Below, piece after piece: positions 47,528 through 59,530 of a stretch of DNA of 64,000 bases (position 1 is the stretch's first letter; each line of letters starts with the position of its first letter). The notes below the pieces were generated by a model. That model worked only from the letters and a program-made list of their open reading frames with translations. It did not search any database and was not told where the DNA came from. The translations under genes were made by a program, and so were the position numbers. Origin of the DNA: Neostapfia colusana (Eukaryota > Streptophyta > Magnoliopsida > Poales > Poaceae); contig JASWHV010000003.1 in the NCBI GenBank assembly GCA_030760725.1, forward strand, positions 113,120,153-113,184,152. The letters run 5' to 3'.

Positions 47528-49149
47528 CGAAGATGGCTAGATCTCATTAAAGATTGTGAACTTGAGATTCATTATCATCCAGGAAAGGCGAATGTGGTCG
47601 CAGATGCGATTTGTCGTAAGGCGCATATCCATCACCTGACTATTGCTGAAATGGATGATGAAGAACCAAACCTCCGTGTCATTCCATATGGAGCACTCTA
47701 TAATCTCTCTCTCATCCCTACCATCTGAGAGGAGATCATTGAGGCTCAATAAAAAGACAAAGGAATGTCTCACATACGGCGGAGAATTGACCAAAGTCAA
47801 ATGAAGTGCTTCTGGAAAGATGAACAGGGTACGTTGTGGTTCAACGACCGGATTGTAGTACCCTGGGATATGGGACTACGGAAGAAAATTTTGGATGAAG
47901 CTCATTTGTCCAAATTTCCCATTCATCCGGGAAGCAATAAGATGTACCAAGATCTCCGGAAAAAGTTTTGGTGGACACGTATGAAATGTGAAGTTGCAAA
48001 GTACGTTTCAGAATGTGATACATGTCAAAGAGTCAAGGCCGACCATGTGAAGAAGTCGGGCCTGCTGCAACCACTGCAAGTACCGGCATGGAAGTGAGAA
48101 GACTTGTGTATGGACCTCATCGTCGGGTTGCCGATGACCTCCCACAACCATGATTGATTTGAGTAAACGTTGAGCGGTTAATAAATAAGCACACTTCATC
48201 CCTGTGCATACTAGGAGGTACAATGCAAATCAGTATGCGGAGTTGTACATAGCACGGATCTTGTGCTTACATGGAGTTCGCCGTACCATTGTGTCCGACA
48301 GAGGATCGCTGTTCGTAGCCCATTTCTGGGAGCAGCTACACGCATCCTTGGGAACAAACTGATTCGAAGCTCTGCGTATCACCCTCAAACCGAGGGAAAA
48401 CTTAGAGGGTAAATCAAATACTGGAAGATATGCTAAGAGCGTGTGCCATCCACCACGGTAAGAGCTGGGATGATCACTTACCGTTGGTAGAGTTCTCGTA
48501 CAACAACAGCTATCAGACGAGCATCAATATGGCACCGTATGAATCTCTCTACAGCCGGAAGTGCCGTACACCATTGAATTGGTACGAGTCTGGCGAACGA
48601 GTAACATTCAGGGTTGATCTTGTCAATGAAGCCGAAGAAAGAGTCCGGATAATACAAGAGAACCTCAAAGCTGCCCAATCTCGTCAGAAAAGCTACGCAG
48701 ATCAAAGATGTCGACCACTGCATTTCGACGTCGGAGAGAACATGTATCTTCTTGTGTCTCCGATGAAAGGGATTCATCGGTTCGGTGTCAAGGGGAAACT
48801 TGCTCCCCGATTCATCGGTCCGTTTGCCATCACGGAGAAGTGCGGGAACGTAGCATACCGGCTGGAACTACCGGCAAGCCTTGCTGGTATTCATGACATA
48901 TTTCACGTGTCCCAGCTAAGGATGTCTCTCAAGTTTACCGCTGCTGTCCGTACCGAAGACATTGACGAGCTGAAGCCGGATCTCACATACACTGATCGAC
49001 CCGTGCAGATTATTGACGAAAAGACCCGGATCACCCAAAACCGGACTTTAAAATTTTACAAAGTCCTGTGTAGTAATCATACCCTGGAAGAGGCTATGTG
49101 GGAAAGTGAAGATTACTTCCACAAGAACTATCCGGATCTTTTGTCATAA
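47528..49149 (+). pseudogene. pol: Integrase and chromodomain of element E, decayed
   Basis: The zinc region with HPGSNKMYQDL and CDTCQRVKADH lies at ~47920-48050. A TGA at ~48095 follows VPAWK, and the region of the first catalytic Asp (DLIVGLP, ~48115) is followed by a scrambled, frameshifted part to ~48420. The open tail 48430-49149 covers the end of the core, the GVKGKLAPRFIGPF domain and a complete chromodomain-like end (FYKVLCSNHTLEEAMWESED), with a stop at 49147-49149. The well-kept tail beside a broken core suggests decay after insertion. Confidence 0.92.
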
Positions 49150-49184
49150 ACGTTGTAATTACCCTCCCGTCTCACTCTTCTCTT

Positions 49185-49221
49185 GTAATCTCGGGATGAG
49201 ATTCCTTTCAAGGGGGAGGAA
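49185..49221 (+). promoter_or_regulatory. Polypurine tract of element E
   Basis: 'atctcgggatgagattcct' followed by TTCAAGGGGGAGGAA directly before the 3' LTR. Confidence 0.88.
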
Positions 49222-52200
49222 TGTAAAGGTCCCAAAAATATGAATACAAAGAAACTCATGTTTGCACAAAGTTTGTTTCATATGTATGAAAAATGGGACG
49301 TGTTTAAACTTTTCCACATGTTATAATACACATGAGAGCTCTCTTCACACAAGTTCAATTATTTATTTGAATGCTTGTAACTAAATGCGGATTTGAATCC
49401 AAGGTGGGAAGTTCCCATATGAGTGAGAAATCTAAATTCAGATTTTGGAACAAATTTTTTGAACTCGAAATTCAAATGAGGGCAAAACAATAAATTTCAA
49501 ACTGTCGTGCTAAAATTCTCATTTGCAGCAGCCAAACCAATAATCAGATTTCATATTTGAATTCCTTAGGTCCAAATTAGTGGGTATGCAAAGTTTCATG
49601 AATTTTTGAAATGTTTTGCAACTCATTTTCCAAAATGGACTTTGAATTGCAAAGAATTCAAATACCCATTTGAATTTGGATGAAACTTGCCCAATTATCC
49701 AAATGCACCTCAGATTTGAACTCCCACAATTTAATTTCATCATTTGCAAATTTTGGGAGATATTTTAGAGGATAAGAGGGAACTGTTTGTGGGACCCACA
49801 TGTTATTGAGGCAATTGAAATTTGCAAAAGATCTTCAGTGTTCACTGGTTAGTCTCTGTTTTTGCTCTTCAGTCGGTTCACCGAGACAGACCCGCAGCTC
49901 CACCGTGTGACACCGAGCAGCACCGAGAGCCACCTCCTCCTTGATTTTCTTGTGCTGCTGAGCTCTCTGTGTGATTCTTTACTCTTAGCCATGCTCTCCT
50001 TTGTCACAGCACCGAAGGCACAGCTCGGTTCTTCTCCCTCATGCAAGAAAACAACAGAACCATCACCGCACCTGTCGATCGCTTGGCCACCCGCCAAACT
50101 TGCGTGCAAGCCTCGGCTGAGCAGCAAAATGGCACCATGGGACTCTCCATGACCTCCTCGCACCATCACCGGTGAGTTCGCCCTTCCTACACGGAGAAAA
50201 CAAGAATTCCGCGGCAGCCGAAACAAAACTGAGAGGAGGTGCTCTCGTGGACAGCCCTACAGAGAGTCTTTCATGACCGAGCAAGAGGACCGTTGGATGC
50301 ACCGAGCCTCCATGCAGATCACCTCCAAAGCTCAAGTCCAACCGTGGATCATCGCCGGCAGAATTCTAGTTTTTGTCCCGGCCGGTGCAAAACCACCTTC
50401 GGGTAAGGAAACTCTGAATTCCCGGTTGATACTTGCTTAGAGGCCACAAAACTTCACACACAGGGGCTAGACTTGATGGCGCGTGAGTTTGCTTCACAAC
50501 CTTAGCATGAAACCACATGTAGCTGGTGTATTTGGAGCTTTTCCGACGGCGGCCGTGGTGGGAAGCTTTGGGCGCACGGTGAGAGCATGCTTAGGGCCAT
50601 TCCCGAACCTGTTCACCACCATGCCAAGCTTAGCTAGCCATCACTGGTGCTGTAGAGCCACTCCACCGAGCTTTTAGCGGGCTAGCACATCGGGGTGACG
50701 TCGCAGAACCTCCACCGAGCCACTGCATCGGTGCGAGCTAGGTTAGAGCCGACGCAGGTGTGGGGAAACTCTTCCAACGTGTTCAGCGCATACGAAATTA
50801 GGGCCTAGCAGCGATTTTAGGCATGGGAGATGGCCGGGAAGTCGAAAACTGGTGAGCTCCGGGGAGCTCGGCGGCGCAGTCACACAGGAGGCGCGAGGTA
50901 GACGAAGACCGGGGCCAGGCCCGCTGTCAGTGAGCAGAAAACTAGGTGTGGGATCGTCTGTGTGCTCGTATCATTTGTGTCCACGCGGAAAATAATCCTG
51001 CGGCCCCGTGTGGCTTTATTCCGGCGCTAGGCACGTGTCCCCTGGACCCACCATCAGCACTTGCACTTTTTCCCCGATTTAATTCAAATTCCAGATTTTT
51101 CCCAAACTTTAGAAGAGCGTAACTTTTGCTAGAAAACTCCAAATTTAGTGATTCAAATTGGGTTAGATTCAGATTGAAAAATATATCCAAATATTGTATG
51201 AGAGTCATCATTTAACTCTGGAAAATTCTGTAAAGCTTTTAAACAAAAGAATTTTAGAGGGAGTTTGGTTTATTCAAAAATCCTCAAATTTTGCCAGAAT
51301 ATTCCTTAGGGTGTTATTTAACTCCTGTAACAATTTCAGCTCATTTGGAGTTGATTTCATTGGGAGAATTCAGGTTTCAATTTACTGTGTTCAAAAGAAT
51401 ACAGAAACATTTTCAGAGAACTCCCAAAACTTGGGAATTATGTTCTGGGCAATTCTTATCCCTATAAATCCTAGGAAAATTCATGCAGGCTCTATGAACT
51501 ATAATTGAAATTGTAGTTCACTAAGTTTGACATGAACATGGGTGTTACCTCAGAATTAATTCGTCATTTTTTAATTACTTAGAGAATTATTCTGAATGAA
51601 CCATTCAGTGAAAATTGCTAAATTTTGGTCCAGATGACTTTCTTGTGACAAGAAACTCAAATGAAAATTTTCAGCTCCATTGGAGCTCTGGATCACCAAT
51701 GTTCTGTTCAACCTCTTAAGGTGATCAACACACAAGTGGAGAAAATTTTTAGCACTTGATCATATTGCTTAAACCTAACCCAAACAACAAGCACCAGTGT
51801 CATTTTAAATTCTTAAACAGAGTTCCGGTTTTTAAACTTGTCATTAGCGATTACTAGCAAAAGCTTTACAATTAAATACATATGTATGTTCATATCGTGT
51901 AGCATCTACGTGAGAACGTGTGAAGGAATTGAAGTGGAGATCAAGGAGGGGGGAAAGTGAGTGATCAAGCCTCAAGTGATCTTCACTAACTGTTTATATT
52001 AATCACATACAAAACAGGCAAGCTCTGGTTTGTATTCGAGCAGTTTTATAAAGTATTTCCATTCCTAGAGATCATAGTTTGAATGGTTGATTGTATTAGG
52101 TCTAGTTGATGTTGAAAACCCCATTTGCATGACCAGAATTACCTAAGAGAGAAAGGGTAGAATAGCACCTCCTCAAGTGGATTTGGCTACGCTAAATGTT

Positions 52201-53465
52201 AGTAGGAAAGGTCCGGTAGAAGTCGAGTAGTTGGAATCTACTCGTGAGTTTAGGGCTTGGTTTATACGGAGCGGGTCAAGAATAGAAACAATGAGGAAAG
52301 TTCACACATAAGAAATGGAGACCGGGCAGGGAGGTTTAGATGCAGCAGGCCGCGGACTGTGCGTGCATAGCCCTGCCTGTCTCGGTTAAGGCCCGTCCAT
52401 GCTTGGCCCTGTTGGACAATTTTGAGTTGTGTACCGGGCGCATACTGGCTATATGGGACCCAGGAAACCTATGTACCTCGGGAGATCCACATTGGAACTT
52501 TTCTAACCGTCTTAGGCTTTCGGCATCAGGGAAGCAGGAGGTAACTCGCTCAAGAACATATCACTGCGGGTATGTACCTTGAGGGAGCTCGCTTCTCAGG
52601 GCAGTTAGACCGCGTCCGGTGAGGGAGCTTGCTTCGTCAGTCGAGGTTGCTGCAGGCAACTCGGAGTACGGGTGTATGTGTTGTGTACTCCGAGTGTGTA
52701 CTGATTCGAATCACTGTCGCTCGCGGTCATATGAGCATACTTGCCCACTGCATCTTGACGTAGTAAGAACTGAACTGGTTTCATTTGAACTTGATAAGGC
52801 TGTGATGTAACTTGTATTGCAATCATGCTTGAAGTAGATATAGGCTAATTAAACTTCACTTTGTACAAGGAGAATCAAAACAAAGCGTTTCTTGTTTGAT
52901 TGTGGAGTTGCGATGCGTTTCAGCTCAAGGTCTTTACAATGAGGATTAACATCTGAAAGTTAAGGATCAACATTAGGCGATTCCTTTATGCAAATCTAGC
53001 TTACCTAATTGCAACCCATCGTGCATGTAGAGTTTCTTGTTTAGAAGAGACGGATCAGTCTTGCTGAGCCTATGTGCTCACGCTTGCTATATGAGTAGTT
53101 TTGCAGGTTAACATCGATGCTAAGAAGAAGGTTGTCCAGTGAGACTCGGAGACTTCCGAGTCGTTTAACACATGGAGAACCCAGCCGCTGCAATGTCTCC
53201 GTGTTGCTAGCGAGAGGAGTCCGCGGGCTGGACCTCTTCTCGAGTGCTCATTAGTTATTCGACGTGAGCTTTTATAGTCTTCCACTGTAGCTATTTGATT
53301 TAAATTATTTACAAAGAAAAACTTGTAAGCTTCCGCTATTGTTTTATGTAATACATGTTTCCTTATATGTGTGCTGTTGGGTGCCGCACAACACGGCACC
53401 ACCCAATGCGATTCCCGAGCGACTAGCACGGCCCCTTGAATGAATGGGTGGCGGGGTCCCTGTCA
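49222..53465 (+). repeat. 3' LTR of element E (complete, 4244 bp)
   Basis: Starts TGTAAAGGTCCC, ends GGGGTCCCTGTCA, followed by the target duplication. It contains a GC-rich segment (~49860-51060), the group-2 conserved block in plus orientation (~52180-52740) and the terminal hairpin (53380-53400). No convincing gene inside. Confidence 0.95.
53380..53400 (+). other. Conserved LTR-end hairpin (element E copy)
   Basis: GGTGCCG pairs with CGGCACC around CACAACA, with further pairing of flanking bases. Positional equivalent of the B, C and I hairpins. Confidence 0.68.
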
Positions 53466-53470
53466 GCGCC
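53466..53470. repeat. Target site duplication of element E, right
   Basis: GCGCC, identical to 42801-42805. Confidence 0.93.
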
Positions 53471-54955
53471 AACGATGACCAACGCGTCCCACACCTATCT
53501 CGATGCCCGAACTGGCCATAAAGCACCACTGGAGATCGAGGAAGGTGATGGTGCACTCAAACGGCACAGAAAACAACCGGAGCTATGAGCTCAACGGTGA
53601 CCCGACCCATTTTGGCAGGCGGCGGTGAGTTTGTGTTACTCAGCCCGTCGGATGGATGTCTCTTTGTGGTTTTTGGTCAGGGTGGTCGTGAAGGACCCTA
53701 GTTGCTCTAGCTCGACCAGTTTCGGGGATGATCAACCGTGCAAAAGAAATTTTAAGTTCTTGTGGGCTTTGGTTATATACGGCCATCCTCGGAAAACTTA
53801 AAATTCCGGCTAGCCGGCACTAAGAGAGAGCTAGAGAGTTTGGGAGGAGCTAATAGACCTCGATGCTAACCTCAGAGAGCAGTTGGCAGCGCCGGAGGAG
53901 CTCAGAGCTGTCCAGGCGACGGTGTCAAGTCGGAGGCACTTTGGGGTGAACAGGAAAGTGGAAAATCGGCTCGGGAAAGCTCGAGGGGGGCTGATCACGA
54001 GCAGCCGAGGGCTGGAGCACGTCAAGTGAAGGTCGGCTGTGCCATTTATGGCCTCTGCTTGAGGTGGAAGGGACGGGTTTGACCGGTCGACAGCGAGGTG
54101 GTGAGTTTGGGGTGTGCGGCGAGTTTCTCCGGTTTCTCGGTGCGGGAAAACGCCGAGGCAGTGTGGATACTGGCTTTTGCCGTCGGTGGCTCGGAGATAA
54201 GAAGCTGAGGACGTCGGTCGGGAGCTGGAACCGCTGAGCAGCAGGTGGCGCCGATCGCCCAGCGCCGTGGCGCACGTGGTTTCAGCCTGAGAAACAGAGC
54301 ACAGCGCCTCAGTCGGTTCTCCTCAGTTGTGTGGCTGACAGGGGCGGTCCCACCCCACATTTTAACCTCCAAACTTCAATTTTCCTACTGCTCTAAACAG
54401 TAGGGACCCTAATACCCCTTGTGAGTTGATCAAACTTCAGAACGGCCAATTGACTTTGCATAATTCAATGTATGATTTGATTTGATCAAATTTGCAGCAA
54501 ATGCTAACTGAAATTCAAATTTGGTTTGAATTTAACCAAAGTAGCTCATGTCAAGATCAACTCCAAATGGAGTGGAAATTGGTGTGTGAGCTCACAAAAA
54601 TGGGCTGATTGTGAATATGAATCCCACTTTTGAATTCTTGAAGTGGAAGGAGTTTGAACTTAAATTTAAGTTCAAACTAGCCTCTTTCTAATTATAGTCA
54701 AAAATACCTCAAAAGGTTTTGGATTTGGGTGAAATTTGGCATGAGCGTTCCTAGCAAGATGTAGAAGTTTTTCATATGCTCAGCCCCTATATGATGCATG
54801 TGGGAAGTACCACTTTTGCATTTTGTCAGTTTATCATCTAATGACTATGGTGATGTTGTTTACTTGCTCTTCAAATATGTTCATAGAACTTCCTCAAATG
54901 AGGGGTGTGTGGCGTGATGAACGCTTTGCGTGAATGCAAAACTTGAGCCCTTACA
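53466..54955 (-). repeat. 5' LTR of element I, proximal part (LTR start at 54955)
   Basis: Continues I's LTR after element E. It aligns with H's LTR 56490-57561 (for example 'gacggtgtcaagtcggaggc' at 53918 against 56528). On the minus strand it starts TGTAAGGGCTCAAG at 54955, then passes into H's LTR at an unrelated position. The two parts of I's LTR total about 3.87 kb. Confidence 0.88.
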
Positions 54956-57561
54956 CGTCCCGAGCAAGAGGTCTCTGCGCCGCATCTGCAGTGCTGCCAG
55001 CCGATTTACACCTCAAGCTCTCAACCTACCCTCTGGACGACCAGCTATGCCTCAACAAATCGCTACCCGAGTTACATCGGTTTCCCGGTTCCCTTATATC
55101 CGGTAGGTCTTTGGTACTGTTCTAGCTTATTTAACAGGCCCGCACAAGGCTCGGTCCTCAATCGACACAAGCGGAGCTATGACACCCAGGCCCCAAAGTC
55201 CTGCTGCCCTTACTCCTCGCTCGGTCTCATTTTTCTTGCCATGTGTTCCATTTGCTATCTCTAACCAAGTGGTGCGCCTCTAGCATATTCTCGTGAGCAG
55301 TTCCAACTACTCGACTTGTACAGAATCCTACACTATCTTAGCATTGCAGTGGCTACTCGAGGTTTAAAATCTAAGCCCAAACCCAGGGTTTTCTTGGCTA
55401 TGCATTTGGGTTTTCAATCAAGACTCTAATGCATAAGTAAAGTGGATACTCAAAGTAAGTTCTCAAAACATAAAATTTATAAAATGGCTAATGCAAACTG
55501 GAGCATGCCTTGCTGCTGCTTGTCGTAGGCTAGCTGTTCCTCCAGAGTTATGAAGTCTAAAACTTCTGGCTCCTCAACCTTAGCTACTACATGAGACAAA
55601 TATATGTATATGTCATTTTAAATGCATATGAATTTGAAGTTGATATTGTGAAGTTTATAATTATAGCTAGACAGTTCTAATGACTCCGAAATTTTTACTG
55701 TGGCCTGGATACAACCTAAAAAGAAACTTGGCCAAATTTCATTTGCAGCAAAGCTCATTTGAGCCATCTACAAATAAATGTGTATTTGGCCTTAATTGGA
55801 GCTCTTAGGGTGTTCTAGGAAATTTCATGTAGCAAGCCATGACTTTCTAGAAACTAGATTTCCAGATGGTTCTAATGGAATTGGTTTCACCTAATTTTAA
55901 GATTCCTAACAAAAGATATGAACTAAACAAGTTCAGAGAAAATTTGAAAAATGTTTCTGGACATTTTTCATTTTCTCTGGAACAGTTTAATTAATCACAC
56001 CATTAGGTGGACAAATGAGCTCAACGTGACCTGAAATTTTTATGGTACCTCAAGGAAATTATGATAAACATGCTGGCCAAATTTCATAATTATCCACCAA
56101 AGGGTTCTCCAGTTAAAATTCTAACCAATTTAAATTTTGAAGAATTAATTCTGCAGAAATAAAGATTTTCATACAGTGAAACTTGATTTTTTGAAAGTAA
56201 AAAGAGAGCTTAATACAACAAAATTTGGTTCACTTGATTTGGAGTTTCCTAGCCGAAGTTATATGTATTTGAAGTTTGAACTAGAAACTGAAAATCAGGG
56301 AAAAGTTTAAATGGCTGACAACTGGGCCCACCGCACAGTGTCGTCTTCAACCTCCCGCCGGCGCCCGAGCGCATGACGAACAGAGGCCGTGGCATGGTCC
56401 GTTCTCCGGCCACGGTGGACCATTTCCGGCGATCTCTCGCGCTACACGCTCCTAAGACCAAGCCCTAGTGGCTGGACAAGTTTGTGAAGCACACCATCGA
56501 CGGAGAAGCTCGGAGCTGTCCGGGTGACGGTGTCAAGTCAGAGGCGCTTTGGGGTGAACAGGGGAGTGGAAAATTGGCTCGGGAAAGCTCGAGGGGGGCT
56601 GATCACTAGCAGCTGATGGCTGGAGCACGTCGAGTGAAGGTCGGCGGTGCCGTTTATGGCCTCAGCTCGAGGTGGAAAGGTGGGTTTTGGCATGTCGACG
56701 GTGAGGATCGGAATTTCGGGTGTGCGGCGACATGGGACGCGCTTTCTGTGTGGGAGAGTGTCAGGACACCGGTGGCGGCTTTGGAGGCTTTGGCGCGAAG
56801 ATAAGAGGGCAAAGGGGCGGCTCGGTGGCCAGAGGCGGCAAACAGCTGCTGGCAAGCCGACCTCGGCGTGGCGTCCGCTCGGTCGCGCGCAAGAGTCCAA
56901 GTGAGCAGCGGTGGAGTCGGTTCACTCGGCTATCACACTGACAGTGGGTCCCACTTTTCCATTTTTGTCCCGCAGAATTGAATTTCTCCACAGCTCAAAA
57001 CAGTAGGGACACTAATACCCATGGTCATTTGATCAATCACCCAAATTGGGATTTGGTTTGTGAAGTGATCAAATTGTGGAATTTGAATTGATTGAATGTG
57101 AAGCACATGTGAACTGAAATTCAAATTTGATTTGAATTTAGCCAAATTAGCTCATGTCAAGATCAACTCCAAATGGAGTGAAAATTGGTGTGTGAGCTCA
57201 GGAAAATGTGCTGAGTGTGAATATGAACTCCACTTTTAAATTCATGGGGTGAAAGGAATTTGAATTTAAATTTAAGTTCAAACTAGGCTCTTTCTAATTA
57301 TACCCAAAAATACCTCAAAAGGTTTTCGATTTGGGTGAAATTTGGCATGAGCATTCCTAGCAAAATTTAGGAGTTTTTCATATGCTCAGCCACTATATGA
57401 TGCATGTAGGAAATACCACTTTTACATTTCGTGTGTTTATCATCTATTGACTATGTTGATGGTGTTTACATGCTGTTCAAAGATGTTTATAAGATTTCCT
57501 CAAATGTGGTGTGTGTGGGGTGATGAACACTTTGAGTGTCTACAAAACTTGAGCCCTTACC
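54956..57561 (-). repeat. 3' LTR of element H (truncated by element I)
   Basis: Begins mid-LTR at the point equivalent to 41286 in I's LTR and runs to the minus-strand LTR start near 57561 (TAAGGGCTCAAG; the terminal TG is altered). Same family as I. Compared with I it lacks a segment around 56490. No gene is supported; the GC-rich ORFs near 56600-56900 are not conserved with the I copy. Confidence 0.85.
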
Positions 57562-57600
57562 CCCTTATTCCTCCCCCGGAATCTCGTCCCGAGATTATAA
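57562..57600 (-). promoter_or_regulatory. Polypurine tract of element H
   Basis: Minus strand 'aatctcgggacgagattcc' followed by GGGGGAGGAATAAGGGGG next to the LTR start. The extra TAAGGGGG relative to E may be a local duplication. Confidence 0.75.
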
Positions 57601-57631
57601 GGTAAAGATGAGAGAGAGGATGGTGCAAAAA

Positions 57632-58390
57632 TTACCGGATGTGCGACGTTAAAAAGTCCGGGCAATTGGCGCGAAGAAATCCTTCGCTTTCCAATGTAGC
57701 TTCATCCTCGTTGTGATTACTCCATAAAATTTTATAGAACCACAACGTACGGTTGCGTGTGGTCCAGGCCTTCTCATAAATAATCTGAATTGGTTCCTCC
57801 CGATAGGTGAGATCCGGTTTCAGTTCTTCGATATCTCCCATCTGGACGGTGGTTGAAAGCTTGAGGCACTCCCTCAGCTGAGAAATGTGGAAGATGTTAT
57901 GCACACCGGAGAGTGTTGCTGGTAATTCCAGCAGGTATGCAACAGATCCACATCTTTCCAGAACCTGGACTGTACTGATGGATTGGGGTGCCAACTTTCC
58001 TCTGACCCCAAATCTTTTCACGCCCTTCATTGGAGACACACATAGATATATGTGATCTTCGACTTCGAATTGGAGAGAACGTCTTCTCCGGTCCACATTC
58101 TGTTTTTGTTGGGATTGGGCGGCTTTTAAGTTCGCTTGAATCAGCCGAACTTTTTCTTCCGCATTGTTAACAAGATCAATCCCGAAGGTGACCCTTTCGC
58201 CAGTCTAACACCAATTCAGCGGTGTGTGGCATTTTCTTGCATATCGTGCCTCGTAAGGTGCCATCTTGATGCTGGCTTGGTACCCATTATTTTACGAAAA
58301 CTAGGCTAACGGTAAGTGATCATCCCAATTCTTACCGTGGTTGATAGCGCAAGCTCGTAACATGTCTTCTAGAATTTGATTTAGCCGCTG
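57632..58390 (-). pseudogene. pol: Integrase C-terminal region and chromodomain of element H, cut by F
   Basis: Minus strand. 58390-58097 encodes the end of the integrase core (ILEDMLRA-type, NWDDHLPL, then MAPYEARYARKCHTPLNW), with one or more stops, including one in place of a Cys/Tyr codon near 58205. The open frame 58096-57632 (154 codons) reads SLQFEVEDHIYLCVSPMKG, GVRGKLAPQSISTVQV, HNIFHISQLRECL, and a chromodomain-like end (FYKILWSNHNEDEATLESEG). The usual Trp of the EEATWE motif is Leu here. Integrase sequence stops exactly where F's LTR begins. Confidence 0.88.
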
Positions 58391-59104
58391 TGACAACCGG
58401 TTCCGAAAATAGAACCAAGTGAATGCATATGTGTGCCCAGGATGTTCATCACAGATACATATGTAATCCACAAAATGAATTCAGAATATAACCATGAATA
58501 AATATTGTTTAAGTACTTTATTACAATGACTCAATGTCTCACTCATGAATATCTAACTTATTGTTGCAGTGGAAGACTCTAAACGACAGCGGAAAATAAC
58601 TAAAACAGCAGGCTCCAACTTCAACTCCAGAAGCATGTTGGTGGTAGTTCGCACGCCTAGTACTCCACATGGTACTTGAAGTACTCATCTCCTGTAGCTG
58701 ATGTATATGTGGTAATGCAAGGGTGAGTACTTGTCGTACTCAGCAAGTGCGGGAAAAGTATGACATGTAGCTTTCAACAAGGTATAGAATAAAAAGGCTC
58801 ATTGCAGCAAGCAAATTTTATTTCACAAACATGGTAAAAACAGCAACTAAGTCTAGATGAATTAAATACCAATATAACCAAGTAATCAGCAACATTCTTT
58901 CATCATAATTCACCATTTATCAAGTCTCAACCAGCCAATAATCTTTCTGAAGTTCATCTCATACTCATAAATATTCATAACCATCTCATATTCATATAAC
59001 CAAAGCCAAACTCATTTTCATGACTCAAAACAGTTCCAAAACCAATCCCAATGACCATACCATAACCATACCAAATATCCATCCCAAGTTTTCCTTCTAA
59101 TCAT

Positions 59105-59530
59105 GTGAGTTGGCCAGGTGCTTGTGACCGAAGCACGGCTATCATGATTGTTTTACACTCTGCAGAGGTGGCACCACTTTACCCACAAGTTCGTGATTTC
59201 GTCACCCATCGGCGACTGCAGAACCTCCATTATACCAGTACACAACCGTCGGTGTATGGCCAAGAGATCAAAAAATAGCCTTTACAAAGGGGCTACTAGA
59301 TGCATGGACCCACTGAGGTTTCACCGGCAGGCTCGAATCACCACTCTCCCACCCACGGGCCCCGTCTTGTGCCATGCAGTTTCCAGGGCAGTCCCTCTTG
59401 ACTGCCATTCCCCGTGCCATCCACGGTCAATAACAAGCTAGCAACACACCTAATTAATCAGCTAATCCACACCCATATTTGGCCTTGTGGTTGCACTGTT
59501 TTCCTGGCATGCGCTGGCATGAACCTGTCC
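59105..59530 (-). other. Conserved LTR block, element F copy
   Basis: Reverse complement of the ordered motif block in A and D, including 'cactctgcagaggtg' (59158), 'agcctttacaaagg' (59277) and the 'ggttcatgccagcgcatgcc' type end near 59510-59530. Confidence 0.75.

Larger units (their letters stand above)
42806..53465 (+). mobile_element. Element E: plus-strand group-2 gypsy element with perfect TSD
   Basis: Bounded by GCGCC on both sides, 10660 bp. Order: remnant 5' LTR (42806-43313), leader, gag, protease, RT, RNase H, integrase, chromodomain, polypurine tract, full 3' LTR (49222-53465). A deletion has removed about 3.7 kb of the 5' LTR plus the primer site. Every coding segment carries stops. 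It is inserted in element I's LTR. Confidence 0.96.
38515..54955 (-). mobile_element. Element I: 5' part of a minus-strand group-2 element, split by E
   Basis: Reading right to left: 5' LTR start at 54955 (TGTAAGGGCTC), LTR to 53466, element E, LTR 42805-40425, decayed primer site, leader, and the first ORF up to 38515. The rest of the internal region and the 3' LTR are absent. The right flank (54956 on) is the LTR of element H, a relative, so I is inserted in H. Confidence 0.85.
54956..58390 (-). mobile_element. Element H: 3' part of a minus-strand group-2 element
   Basis: Partial 3' LTR, polypurine tract, chromodomain/integrase tail. It is cut on the left by I (in the LTR) and on the right by F (in integrase). 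The rest should lie right of F, beyond the window. Confidence 0.85.

Noticed and set aside
52340..52582. Short ORFs in E's 3' LTR as genes
   Set aside because: They lie in the group-2 conserved LTR block. Related LTRs do not keep the reading frame, so the conservation is not protein-level.
38515..54955. J's LTR (37488-38514) as the 3' LTR of element I
   Set aside because: J starts TGTAAAAGTCCC and I starts TGTAAGGGCTC, the sequences are not LTR pairs, and no polypurine tract lies before J's start.
56616..56904. Overlapping ORFs in H's LTR
   Set aside because: Frames are not kept in the homologous part of I's LTR (53900-54300).
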